Source: Streptomyces daqingensis
Lineage (GTDB): Bacteria; Actinomycetota; Actinomycetes; Streptomycetales; Streptomycetaceae
DNA: 64,000 nucleotides
NCBI RefSeq assembly: GCF_014645895.1
Contig: NZ_BMMP01000002.1
Location: 515,713-579,712, forward strand
Reading direction: 5' to 3'
In this document: in pieces, positions 10,402 to 17,823 of the stretch
Layout: each line of letters begins with the position of its first letter
Numbering within the stretch: position 1 is the first letter of the stretch
Notes under the pieces: model-generated
What the model was told of the DNA's origin: nothing
What the model saw: only the letters and a program-made list of their open reading frames with translations
The model's database searches: none
Program-made: the position numbers and the translations under genes

Positions 10402-10878
10402 ATGGACACCACGAACTCCGCGCTCCCCGCCAAGAACTCCGGCGAACCCCACGACGGCCGCGACGGCCGCGAACCTCGCGACGGCCACGGCGCCGACGAG
10501 CAGGCGATCCGCGAACTCGTCGCGCGGTCCCAGGAGGCGCAAACCGACCCGGTCGGGCTGCCCGCGCTGCACACCGCGGACTCGGTGATCGTCAACTTGG
10601 CGGGGAGGCGGGTGTTCGGGCGTCAGGCCTTCGCTTCGGCCATGGCCGAGGCGCTCTCCTCCCCGCTCAAGAACGTCAGGACCTCGCTGGAGGTCGACGA
10701 CATCCGGTTCGCCGCTTCGGACGTCGCCGTCGTCAGCCTCACCAAGACCGTCCACGACGAACGTCCCGGAGCGGAGAGCCCGTCCGGGCTGCCCTCTGCC
10801 GGTGCCATGACCTACGTCCTGGCCAGGGAGGACGACGGCTGGCGCATCGCCTTGGCCCAGACGACACCTGTCCTCTGA
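10402..10878 (+). CDS. SnoaL-like (SgcJ/EcaC family) protein, probably leaderless
   Basis: 158 residues. After a hydrophilic N-terminal extension (HDGRDGREPRDGHG) the NTF2/SnoaL-like cone fold begins at ADEQAIRELVARSQEAQ; LPALHTADSVIVNLAGRRVFGRQAF and WRIALAQTTPVL are typical of the SgcJ/EcaC group, small polyketide-type or detoxification enzymes whose substrates are mostly unknown. There is no Shine-Dalgarno sequence. The MerR-type promoter just upstream would start transcription at the initiator codon, so translation is probably leaderless. No MerR gene is in the window. A related SnoaL-like gene is at 39753. Confidence 0.75.
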   Translation: MDTTNSALPAKNSGEPHDGRDGREPRDGHGADEQAIRELVARSQEAQTDPVGLPALHTADSVIVNLAGRRVFGRQAFASAMAEALSSPLKNVRTSLEVDDIRFAASDVAVVSLTKTVHDERPGAESPSGLPSAGAMTYVLAREDDGWRIALAQTTPVL

Positions 10879-10981
10879 GCGGCGCCCGTTCGGCCCCGGA
10901 GCACGATCCGCTCCATGTGCGGAACGGCCGTGCCCGGCAGCCGCTGACTCAGGAGTCGCGCTCCGGCCTCGAACTCCGGCC

Positions 10982-11317
10982 TCAGCCCTCCGGGTAGAAG
11001 ACGAACAGCGTGCAGCCGGTCTCCGTCGCGGGAACGTGCCACGAACCGGCCGGAGCGTGCAGGAACGTCCCGGCCGGGTAGTCGCGCGCGCCGTCGTTGA
11101 ACGTGCCCTCGAGGACGTAGACCTCTTCCGGACCGGGCTCGTGGACGTCGCGGTGCGGCCAGGACGTGCCCGGGTCCATCTCCAGCACCTGGGCGTGAGC
11201 GCCGCCCGGCCCCGTCCACAGCGGACGCCGCCTGATTCCGGGGAAGAGTTCGCGTACCGGGGCCTCCTCGGCGGAGGCGGAGGTATAGCCCTCCTGGGCA
11301 AGGATTTCAGGATTCAT
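10982..11317 (-). CDS. Cupin-domain protein (ChrR-like)
   Basis: 111 residues forming one cupin barrel. The metal-binding motif is visible as PGTSWPHRDVHEPGPEEVYVLEG (His ligands near residues 55 and 59, Glu near 64), and a second half PAGTFLHAPAGSWHVPATETGC (His about 94). It resembles the anti-sigma/ChrR C-terminal cupin and acetylacetone dioxygenase-like small cupins. No zinc-binding N-terminal anti-sigma domain is present, so it is not a full ChrR. It is convergent with the SnoaL-like gene. The function is unknown; an enzymatic or sensing role for a small molecule is plausible. Confidence 0.7.
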   Translation of the reverse strand: MNPEILAQEGYTSASAEEAPVRELFPGIRRRPLWTGPGGAHAQVLEMDPGTSWPHRDVHEPGPEEVYVLEGTFNDGARDYPAGTFLHAPAGSWHVPATETGCTLFVFYPEG

Positions 11318-11543
11318 ACGTCAAGGGTCCGACTCGTGGCAGGGCCGTGCCAGGGTCAACACGGACACCGAGGGGCGCTTTTCTGATACACATCGCGCGC
11401 CGGCGTGCCCGCCCGCCTCCGGGCGACTGGCGGGAATGCCGACGGCCGGCCAGGGCGTTCGGCCCACAGCCACTCCCCCGCCTCTCCGGCCGCGGGAGCC
11501 GGCTGCCGCCCGTGCTCGCTCCCGCCTTCAGGAGAGACTGCCG

Positions 11544-12236
11544 ATGACGGAGTTCGAGATCGACGCCGTCGTCTTCGACGTGCTAGGCACGCTCGTCGAC
11601 GAACCCGCCGGCATCCGGGCCGGCATCCGTGAACTCGACCCTTCTCTCGACGAGTCCGGTGTCGAGCGGCTGCTGTCGCTCTGGCAGAGCCACGTCGCCC
11701 GCGAGCAGCAGCGCGTCCTCGACGGGAACCGCCCATACGTCACGAGCGATGCCCTGGACCGCGAGGCCGCCGGGCTCGTGGCGGAGGCCGCCGGAGTCGA
11801 CGACCGGGCCGCGGTGGCGGCACTGGCCCTGGCCGGCGGCCGGCGACTGCCGCCGTGGCCGGACTCCCTGAGCGGACTCGCCCGGCTCGCCGGGCGGTTC
11901 CCGCTGATCGGCCTGTCCAACGCGAGCCGGACGGCGCTGCTGGGGCTCAACGCCCACGCCGGGCTCCGCTGGCACCAAGCGCTCTCCGCCGAGGACGCCC
12001 GAAGCTACAAGCCCGATCCGGAGGTCTACCGGCTGGCGGTCACCGTCTCCGGCGTTCCGCCGGAGCGTCTGCTGATGGTCGCCACCCACGCCTGGGACCT
12101 GCGTGCGGCTCAGGACGCCGGTCTGCGCACTGCCTACGTGGCCCGCCCGGTGACCGATGCGCCCACCGCCTCCGACCGGTTCGACCTGTACGCCACCGAC
12201 CTGGCCCGACTGGCCGCCCGGCTCGGCCTGAGCTGA
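11544..12236 (+). CDS. HAD-superfamily hydrolase, haloacid dehalogenase type II
   Basis: 230 residues. HAD motif I is FDVLGTLVDE with the nucleophile at Asp12, motif II is LIGLSNASR (Ser about 134), and motif III/IV are SYKPDPEVYRLA (Lys about 160) and ATHAWDLRAAQDAGL (about 182-196). The FDVxGTL variant with the Ser-Asn-Ala motif and HAWDL ending is that of L-2-haloacid dehalogenases (EC 3.8.1.2), which release halide from 2-haloacids. General HAD phosphatases are an alternative. The ATG follows CAGGAGAGA. It is a single gene with no obvious partner. Confidence 0.8.
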   Translation: MTEFEIDAVVFDVLGTLVDEPAGIRAGIRELDPSLDESGVERLLSLWQSHVAREQQRVLDGNRPYVTSDALDREAAGLVAEAAGVDDRAAVAALALAGGRRLPPWPDSLSGLARLAGRFPLIGLSNASRTALLGLNAHAGLRWHQALSAEDARSYKPDPEVYRLAVTVSGVPPERLLMVATHAWDLRAAQDAGLRTAYVARPVTDAPTASDRFDLYATDLARLAARLGLS

Positions 12237-12384
12237 GGCAGCGCCGCACCGCCCGCCACCACTCGCAAACCTGCCGCCGCGCGAACACACGTACGGTGAC
12301 GGTGATTCCGGCACGAGGGTGGGCCCCTCATTGAGACATGCAGCCGGCTCCCCTCCGTGCGGACGGTTTTGACCAGCGCTCACA

Positions 12385-12408
12385 CCCGTACGCCGGGGCG
12401 CGTACGGG
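12385..12408 (+). terminator. Hairpin, 9-bp stem, before the XRE regulator
   Basis: CCCGTACGC and GCGTACGGG pair perfectly around a 6-base loop and are followed by CCTTTCC. It lies 150 bases after the HAD gene, so it may end that transcript; an operator role for the following regulator cannot be excluded. Confidence 0.4.
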
Positions 12409-12427
12409 CCTTTCCGGTGGACGCGGA

Positions 12428-12444
12428 GGTCACTCAGCGTGACC
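12428..12444. promoter_or_regulatory. BldD-type box GGTCACTCAGCGTGACC
   Basis: A 17-bp palindrome (6-5-6) 48 bases before the XRE regulator. Its core fits the published BldD consensus nTnACnC(A/T)GnGTnAn at every fixed position. BldD with cyclic di-GMP represses developmental genes during vegetative growth in Streptomyces. Confidence 0.65.
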
Positions 12445-12492
12445 ATTTTCCTCTGAGTCGAACGCGGTTCGCGAGCACGGAGGTGGCCGGAG

Positions 12493-13338
12493 ATGACGGG
12501 GAGCGCCAGTACGGCGAGCGGGACACATGCCGAACCGGAGGGCTCCGACGGCCTCAAGGCCTTCGGGGCGGTACTCAAGGCGTTCCGCGGACGGGCGCGG
12601 CTCACGCAGGACGAACTGGCCGCGCGCGTGCGGTACTCGGCGCAGACCATCGCCTCCGTCGAGCAGGGGCGGAGACTGCCGCCGGGGGACTTCGTGGAAC
12701 GCGCGGAGGAACTCCTGGACGCCTTCGGCGCGTTGCGCGCAGCCGCGCGGCATGCCGTACGCCGGCCGGGGCTGGCCTCCTGGTTCCGCGAGTGGGCACG
12801 CCTGGAGGAGGAGGCGGTGAGCCTGTGCACGTACGAATGCCGCGTGATCCCGGGGCTCCTGCAGACGGAGGCGTACGCGCGGGCCGTCACGTTGAGCGTC
12901 CCTCCGCCGCCTTCCGCGGACGAGGTCCGGCAACGGGTGGAGGCCCGTCTGGAGCGTCAGAGGCTCCTGCGCAGGGAGCGCCCGATCGCCTTCAGCTTCA
13001 TCGTCGAGCAGGCACTGATCGAGCGCGGCACAGGTGGAGCCGGTGTGACGGAGGCCCTCATCGGCAACCTCCTGGAGGTGGCGGAGCTGTGGAACGTCGA
13101 ACTGCAGATCATGCCGCTCCGGCAGCCCTGGCATGCGGGCTTCGACGGGCCTCTGCGGTTGCTGGAGACCGCGGACCACCAGTGGCTCGGCTACACGGAA
13201 AGCCAGCAGACGGGCCAGCTCATCTCTGGCGCGAAAGACATCAGCGTCCTCTTCCAGCGGTATGCCAGGATGCGCTCACAGGCTCTCTCCCCCGAGGACT
13301 CCGTGAGCCTGCTGAGGCGAATGGGAGGGACGCTATGA
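12493..13338 (+). CDS. XRE-family regulator with DUF5753 (WhiJ-like)
   Basis: 281 residues: an N-terminal helix-turn-helix (about 22-78; LTQDELAARVRYSAQTIASVEQG) and a C-terminal DUF5753 domain (about 95-278; ECRVIPGLLQTEAYARAV, then RQRLLRRERPIAFSFIVEQALI and LSPEDSVSLLRRM). This is the abundant Streptomyces class that includes WhiJ and partners of DUF397 proteins, acting in developmental and antibiotic control. The ATG follows GGAGG. The downstream DUF397 start overlaps the stop (ATGA), giving the standard two-gene unit. A BldD-type palindrome lies in its promoter. The ligand of the DUF5753 domain is unknown. Confidence 0.9.
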   Translation: MTGSASTASGTHAEPEGSDGLKAFGAVLKAFRGRARLTQDELAARVRYSAQTIASVEQGRRLPPGDFVERAEELLDAFGALRAAARHAVRRPGLASWFREWARLEEEAVSLCTYECRVIPGLLQTEAYARAVTLSVPPPPSADEVRQRVEARLERQRLLRRERPIAFSFIVEQALIERGTGGAGVTEALIGNLLEVAELWNVELQIMPLRQPWHAGFDGPLRLLETADHQWLGYTESQQTGQLISGAKDISVLFQRYARMRSQALSPEDSVSLLRRMGGTL

Positions 13339-13526
13339 GCACCGGCGAACCCGTCTGGTCCAAGAGCAGCTACAGCGGCTCACAGGGCGACGACTGCGTG
13401 GAGGTCGCCACGCTGCCGGAGTCGGTACACGTCCGCGACTCGAAAACCGAACGCGGACCCGAGCTCAGGATTTCCCGCGAAGCCTGGAGCGTTTTCCTGC
13501 CCTACGCCGGCGCCGCGCCGGTGTGA
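13335..13526 (+). CDS. DUF397 protein
   Basis: 63 residues with the whole DUF397 signature: WSKSSYSGSQGDDCVEVA, VHVRDSK, and the terminal AWSVFLPYA. Its ATG overlaps the TGA of the upstream XRE gene, so the two are made together. Such small proteins (BldB/AbaA-like context) are thought to work with, or antagonise, the cognate XRE regulator. Nothing is missing; the length is typical. Confidence 0.88.
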   Translation: MSTGEPVWSKSSYSGSQGDDCVEVATLPESVHVRDSKTERGPELRISREAWSVFLPYAGAAPV

Positions 13527-13922
13527 CCGGTCGCGGGCCGGGGTCACCGCCCCCGGTTCTCCGCGGGGGCAGTGGGCTCCGAAACGTCCTGCTGAACTGC
13601 TCGCTGCCAGGTGCTCACCGTGATGGAACCTTCACACATCGGAAAGTTCCGGTGGTCCTGGGGCACCTTCAGGCTCCAGTCGCCCGCGGGAATAACCCTG
13701 GTTCGGCCCGAAGTCCATGCGCGAGTTCTTCGACGAACAGACCGCCTTACCGGTACCGCTGCCGCCGCCACCGGTTTCAGTTCTGCCTCGGGGATCGCGG
13801 AACACGCACCGGCGGAGGACTACGTGCTCGGGCAACAGACAAGATCGGCCAGAGGCAACCGTTTCAGCGTTCGGGTTCTTGGTTCGCGGTTCCGCGCCGG
13901 AAGTCCGGGGCCGACGCAAATG
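13527..13922. other. Gene-free interval
   Basis: Between the DUF397 gene and the terminator at 13923. A frame opening at ATG 13717 contains a rare TTA leucine codon and shows no domain or binding site; I do not regard it as a gene. No other feature is seen. Confidence 0.4.
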
Positions 13923-13972
13923 CGTCCGCGAGTTCGCTGCCCGCCTCCGGACGGGCAGCGAACTCGCGGACG
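13923..13972 (-). terminator. Strong hairpin, 21-bp perfect stem
   Basis: Bases 13923-13943 pair perfectly with 13952-13972 around an 8-base loop. It lies 20 bases beyond the stop of the leftward glycolipid-binding-like gene and probably ends its transcript. Being symmetric, it may also serve the rightward DUF397 transcript. Confidence 0.75.
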
Positions 13973-13991
13973 GACGGGGCGTCTCCGCGCT

Positions 13992-14573
13992 TCAGCCTGC
14001 GCGGACGGCGATCCCCGGGTAGTCCAGGACGAGGCCTGAGGTGTCGAAGGCGAGGCGGCAGTCGACGTCGAAGACGGGCGCCGCGTAGTCGTAGCGCTGA
14101 CGGCCCGTCTCGTCACCGGCCCGCGCGTACGTCTGGTCAAGTCGCTCCACGGACAGGTCCGTTGCCCGTACGTAGGCCGCCGGGGCGTCCGCTTTCGCAC
14201 CGACCGCCAGTCGAAGCCGGTGCACGGGAAGGGCGTTGGTCATCGCGGAGGCCTCCAGGTCGACGTCCCGGCACCCGTCCAGGTGCGGCGCCGCCTGACC
14301 GTCGACCCGCCAGCGGCCGGCGCTGTCGACGGCGAGCGACGTCTTGCGGTGACCGAGCGACGACCGGCTGGAGACGCGGGCGAGGCGGGTGTGCCACCCG
14401 TGGTCGACTTCGAGCATGTAACCGACGATCCACGTCTGGCCCTCCTCCAAGGCGGTCGTGCAGCCGTGGATGCGCAAGCCGTCGCTGAGGGTCTCGAAGT
14501 AGACGACCTCGAAGCCGGTGCGGGCGTCGAGGTGTTGCCAGGCGGCTGTCGGTGGCAGATCGCGGAAGTACAA
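13992..14573 (-). CDS. Putative glycolipid-binding domain protein (DUF1089-like)
   Basis: 193 residues from TTG 14573, which follows GGGAGGG at seven bases. The open frame continues upstream, but the extra part is Pro/Arg-rich and looks untranslated. Conserved-looking parts are TAAWQHLDARTGFEVVYF, the pair W-V-Y-LEVDHGWHTRLARV, the core RWRVDGQAAPHLDGCRDVDLEASAMTNALPVHRL and the end FDVDCRLAFDTSGLVLDYPGIAVR, which match the putative glycolipid-binding family. No signal peptide is seen, so a cytoplasmic lipid- or glycolipid-related role is only nominal. It stands alone. Confidence 0.7.
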   Translation of the reverse strand: MYFRDLPPTAAWQHLDARTGFEVVYFETLSDGLRIHGCTTALEEGQTWIVGYMLEVDHGWHTRLARVSSRSSLGHRKTSLAVDSAGRWRVDGQAAPHLDGCRDVDLEASAMTNALPVHRLRLAVGAKADAPAAYVRATDLSVERLDQTYARAGDETGRQRYDYAAPVFDVDCRLAFDTSGLVLDYPGIAVRAG

Positions 14574-15455
14574 GTGCTCACCCTCCCAAGTCGTAGAGCC
14601 ACCATCCTGACTCCCCGTCCGGTCAACGGCGGCGCGGCTCGCCGGAGCTTTGGGGAAGGCTGGGAGGGGCCCGGCAGGGGGTTCCGGCCCGCCGGACGCC
14701 GACTCCCGTGCGCCGCAATCGAGTTGGCGGCTCCGCCCCGCCCGCGGGACGACGTACATCTGAAACGGCCGCATGACGGCGGAAGTCGGTCAACTGTTCG
14801 CCATGCACGGCTCCGAGGGCCAGCCGAAGCCGGAGGCGGCCCGCCGGACGACGGCGCGTGCCGTGCCCGGCGGCCTCGCGCGTCACCCGATGGGACCGCT
14901 CCGCCCCGGCCAGAGCGGCACGGCGGCGGCCGCAGGTGGCAGCGGGTCGCGGGCCCCGGCGGGGTGGAGGGAAGCGCACCCGGCTCCCGGGTCCAGGCGA
15001 TGTTCCGCCCCGACGGCCGCCCGTAGTTTCGGCGCCATGACGACACACGAGCACACGACCGCAGGTCAAGGGAGGGCACGCCGCAGCGTGCTGCACGGGG
15101 TGCGCCGGCGGAAGCGATGACGGCGGGCGCTTTCCGAGAAGAAATTCCGAGAGCGCGGGAGGATTATTTATCCCTCAATCTCCTGGACGGCGGGACGGTC
15201 TCATTTTCAACGAAACGGAGCCGTCGGCAGATGCGCTTGAAGAAGGCCCGGAAATGACACTGCCGGGGCTTGATCTTGCCTGTAAGGAGGGTCACAGAAT
15301 CATGGCCCTCCGTCGCAGAAGGCCAGCACGCAGAGGAACCGGAACCGGAAGCTTATCCCCCCGGTCCGAATGTCCCGGCATAAGCCACCCATTACAAGTC
15401 ACCGCCGCGAAACGTGGTTTCTCCTGTCCTGGATCGTGTGTGAAGATCTTTTCGT
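14574..15455. other. Gene-free interval upstream of the peptide operon
   Basis: No gene can be supported. The second half (from about 15120) is more AT-rich than the surroundings, as expected for a promoter zone. A 51-codon frame at 15302 has TAAGGAGGG upstream but uses rare codons including TTA, and a 27-codon Arg-rich frame starts at 15038; both are judged non-coding. Confidence 0.4.
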
Positions 15456-15505
15456 GAACCCGCTCGACCGGGTTCGGTTCACGGCACCGCGGGGCGCCGT
15501 GAACC
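15456..15505 (+). promoter_or_regulatory. Two tandem hairpins upstream of the SDP-like operon
   Basis: GAACCCG/CGGGTTC (15456-15475, 6-base loop) is followed without a gap by GGTTCACGGC/GCCGTGAACC (15476-15505, 10-base loop). Both contain GTGAACC or its complement, so alternative pairing between them is possible. They lie 143 bases before the peptide gene and could be a terminator of an upstream transcript or an attenuator of the operon. Confidence 0.45.
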
Positions 15506-15647
15506 GGGCGGAGAGAACTCACCGCCCACTTCCGCGAGCACGGCACGGGGAAGAACGGGGACGGCGCCATTCGTCACAGCGACGGCCGTATCCCGAACGG
15601 ATGCCGGCGCGGAGAAGAGTCAATTCGGAGATATTCAGGGGGATCTG

Positions 15648-16001
15648 ATGAAGAAGAGAGCAATGGCCGCCGTCGTCGGCGCAGCGCTGGGAGTCGCGGC
15701 TCTCCTGGTGGCCACCCAGGGGTCCGCGCAGGCTGCGGCACCCGCGGAGACGAAGGCCGCTACCGCGGCGTCGGCCGGCGCACCGGCACCCGGTGAGCAG
15801 TCGCCGAAGGTCGTCGGAAGCGTGGCGGCGAAGGCGGCCAAAGCCGCGGGCAAGGCGGCCGGGAAGGCAGCCGTTCACGCTCGGGCGGCGGCCGGATCCG
15901 GGTCGAGCAACAATTCCCTGATCGGCAGCCTTTTCGGCGTCAAGCCTTCGCACGTGTCCGGACCGCAGGGCACGTCGGCGGAAGCAGTATTCGACCGGTG
16001 A
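15648..16001 (+). CDS. Small secreted Lys/Ala-rich peptide precursor (candidate toxin or signal)
   Basis: 117 residues, no family recognised. A clear signal peptide (KKR, hydrophobic core about 7-22, cleavage probably at QGSAQA-A near residue 29) is followed by an Ala/Pro-rich linker. Residues 54-82 then place Lys, His or Arg every three to four positions among Ala and Gly (SVAAKAAKAAGKAAGKAAVHAR), a strongly cationic amphipathic helix, and a hydrophobic SLIGSLFGV follows at 90-98. There is no cysteine. The ATG follows AGGGGGAT. Its stop overlaps the start of the DUF5819 gene (GTGA), making it the first gene of a coupled operon. By analogy with SdpC it may be the exported effector matured by the next two proteins; this is inference. 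Confidence 0.7.
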   Translation: MKKRAMAAVVGAALGVAALLVATQGSAQAAAPAETKAATAASAGAPAPGEQSPKVVGSVAAKAAKAAGKAAGKAAVHARAAAGSGSSNNSLIGSLFGVKPSHVSGPQGTSAEAVFDR

Positions 16002-16639
16002 CGCGAAGGATCCGGAACATCAGGAGGGTGGCGCTGCTCTGCGGCGTCGCCCTCCTGGGCTCCCATTTCATGCTGGCGGCACTCTCCCAGGCTCCGCTGA
16101 GCCCGGCGAAGCTGCGTTATCACGGCCCGGTCAACGAGTATCTGGCACCCTACTTCACACAGAACTGGCTGCTGTTCGCCCCTGTTCCGCTCTCGGACGA
16201 CCAGGGGATCCTGGCTCGCGCCAGGTGCGGAAGCGGCTCTGTCACGCGCTATTACGACGTCACTTCCCAGCACATCGAGAGAGTCCATGGGAGCCGCTTC
16301 TTCCCGTCGCGGATGTCACGGCTCGTGACCAATTCCCTGCAGCAGATCCACAACACCGACGAGGTGATGGAGCGGTACCGCGTGAAGGCGCAGAACGACA
16401 AGAAGCCGCTCCCCCCTCTCATGCCGCACGAGAAGGCCTCCCGCGACGAGGCCGTCGATTTCCTGTCGCGGTACGCCTCCGACCAGCATCCCCCCGCGTG
16501 CGGCGGTCGCCGGCCGCACGCGGTGCAGGTACGCATGTACGTGCACGAACTTCCCCCCTGGTCCAGGCGTGATCAGCCCGCGGACAGCGGGAAGGTCTCC
16601 GTCGAGGACTTCCCTTGGCGGGAGGTCGGGAGCCTGTGA
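15998..16639 (+). CDS. DUF5819-family protein (SdpA-like)
   Basis: 213 residues. An N-terminal membrane anchor (about 10-30; VALLCGVALLGSHFMLAAL) is followed by SPAKLRYHGPVNEYLAPYFTQNWLLFAPVPLSDDQG, the conserved block of the DUF5819/SdpA-like proteins, whose members sit beside HTTM proteins. The rest is an extracytoplasmic or peripheral domain containing several Arg/Lys and two cysteines (ARCGSGS and PPACGG). In Bacillus subtilis SdpA and SdpB are both needed to mature the SDP toxin. GTG 15998 overlaps the peptide stop and the TGA overlaps the GTG of the HTTM gene, so the three proteins are coupled. The equivalence to SdpA is from architecture and context, not proven homology. Confidence 0.7.
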   Translation: MTRRIRNIRRVALLCGVALLGSHFMLAALSQAPLSPAKLRYHGPVNEYLAPYFTQNWLLFAPVPLSDDQGILARARCGSGSVTRYYDVTSQHIERVHGSRFFPSRMSRLVTNSLQQIHNTDEVMERYRVKAQNDKKPLPPLMPHEKASRDEAVDFLSRYASDQHPPACGGRRPHAVQVRMYVHELPPWSRRDQPADSGKVSVEDFPWREVGSL

Positions 16640-17557
16640 TCCGTAGCGCGATCGCCTCCCTCGACCGGATCGCCGCCCGCCCGTCCAGCACCGCTGGAGT
16701 GTCGGCGGCCCGCGTCCTCATGGGGTTCGTCGGCTTCATGTACTACGTCAGCCAGTACAAGGACCGCAGCTACCTGTTCGGCCCCGACGGGGTGCTTCCG
16801 CACCACGTCTTCGTCGAGCAGCTGGCCGACTCGGGCGCTTTCAGCATCTACTCGTGGAGCGGCTCACCGCTGTGGGCCGAAACCGTCTTCCACCTGGGGG
16901 CGCTGGCGGCCTTCTCGGTTCTGGTCGGGTTCGGCGGGCGGCTCGGACTCGCCGTGCACTGGGTGTTCCTCTGGTCGGTCTACCAGCGGCAGACGGCTTT
17001 GATCGACGGTGGCGACAACCTCGCGTACCTCGTCATTCCCATGCTCATGCTGACCCGCTGCTACGACCGCTTCTCGGTATCGACGGGCGCCGCGGCCGAG
17101 CTCTCCTGCCGTCTTCCCGAATGGGCGCGGAGCCTCTCAAGGCCCCTGCACACCCTGGGAGTCGGGGCGATAGCCGCGCAGATGTGCCTCATCTACGTGG
17201 TGAGCGGCCTCTACAAGGTGCAGGGGCCGATGTGGCAGGACGGGACAGCCCTCTTCTACATCCTCAGGGTTCCCGAATTCACGTGGCCGGGCGTCTCGGA
17301 GCATGTCTACGGCAATGAACTGCTCGTCTACCTCGGCACGTATTCGGCCACCCTGTTCCTCGTGTACTTCCCGCTGGGCGTCGATCGCGCTGCTCATGGG
17401 CCTGACCGGCTTCGCCCTCACCATGATCGCCTGCGACATGATCTTCCTCAGCAAAGAGATCGACAGGACCACGGCCTTCGCGCGCCGGGCCGGAGCTTCG
17501 CTCTCCCGTCCGAGAACGCGGTACGCGCCCTTCCCACGGAAGCGGTCCGCGAGCTGA
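16636..17557 (+). CDS. HTTM-domain membrane protein (SdpB-like), frameshifted near 17380
   Basis: Starts at GTG 16636 overlapping the previous stop. Residues 1-248 contain several membrane helices and HTTM landmarks: a loop RQTALIDGGDNLAYLVIPML and YKVQGPMWQDGTALFYIL, as in SdpB and vitamin K-dependent carboxylase-like proteins. After VYFPL (about 17380) the frame loses family features, while the +1-shifted frame continues with ASIALLMGLTGFALTMIACDMIFL, the expected last helix, and stops at 17557. A small out-of-frame deletion or a sequence error is the simplest reading; the join also looks about a dozen residues short. The unshifted frame happens to remain open to 17823. If the shift is real the maturation function of the operon may be lost. 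Confidence 0.7.
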
Positions 17558-17571
17558 AACGAGACGCCTGC

Positions 17572-17823
17572 ATGATGGTGATCGCCGAACTCCTGAGCAA
17601 CTTCTTCCCGCGTCGCCCCGCGAGGTTCCGCGAACACGTGCTCTCCTGCCTCTTCACGATCGTTCTGTCAGTGCTGGTGTGGGTGGCTGTCGCGCGGTTC
17701 TACGGCATGCGGACGGAGACGGTCGTCCAAGTGTCGTGCGTGCTCGCCGCGTTCGAGACCGTGGCCTACGCGGCAAGCCGGCTCATGTTCCGGCGCCGGG
17801 CGGGCGGAGAGGCGGAAACATGA
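17572..17823 (+). CDS. Small membrane protein with two helices
   Basis: 83 residues from ATG 17572, fourteen bases after the shifted stop of the HTTM gene. A short cytoplasmic start (MMVIAELLSNFFPRRPARFREHV) leads to two hydrophobic helices (about 25-44 and 52-72) and a basic end (FRRRAGGEAET). No family is recognised. Its stop overlaps the start of the serine hydrolase (ATGA). A small membrane protein next to a candidate exported peptide is where an immunity protein would be expected, but nothing in the sequence proves it. If the HTTM frame is in fact continuous, this would instead be its C-terminal part. Confidence 0.45.
   Translation: MMVIAELLSNFFPRRPARFREHVLSCLFTIVLSVLVWVAVARFYGMRTETVVQVSCVLAAFETVAYAASRLMFRRRAGGEAET

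Noticed and set aside
15302..15457. 51-codon frame after TAAGGAGGG
   Set aside because: Spacing to the ATG is long, the codon use is atypical (several TTA, AGA and GGA codons) and there is no recognisable product; the sequence fits a promoter/leader zone better.
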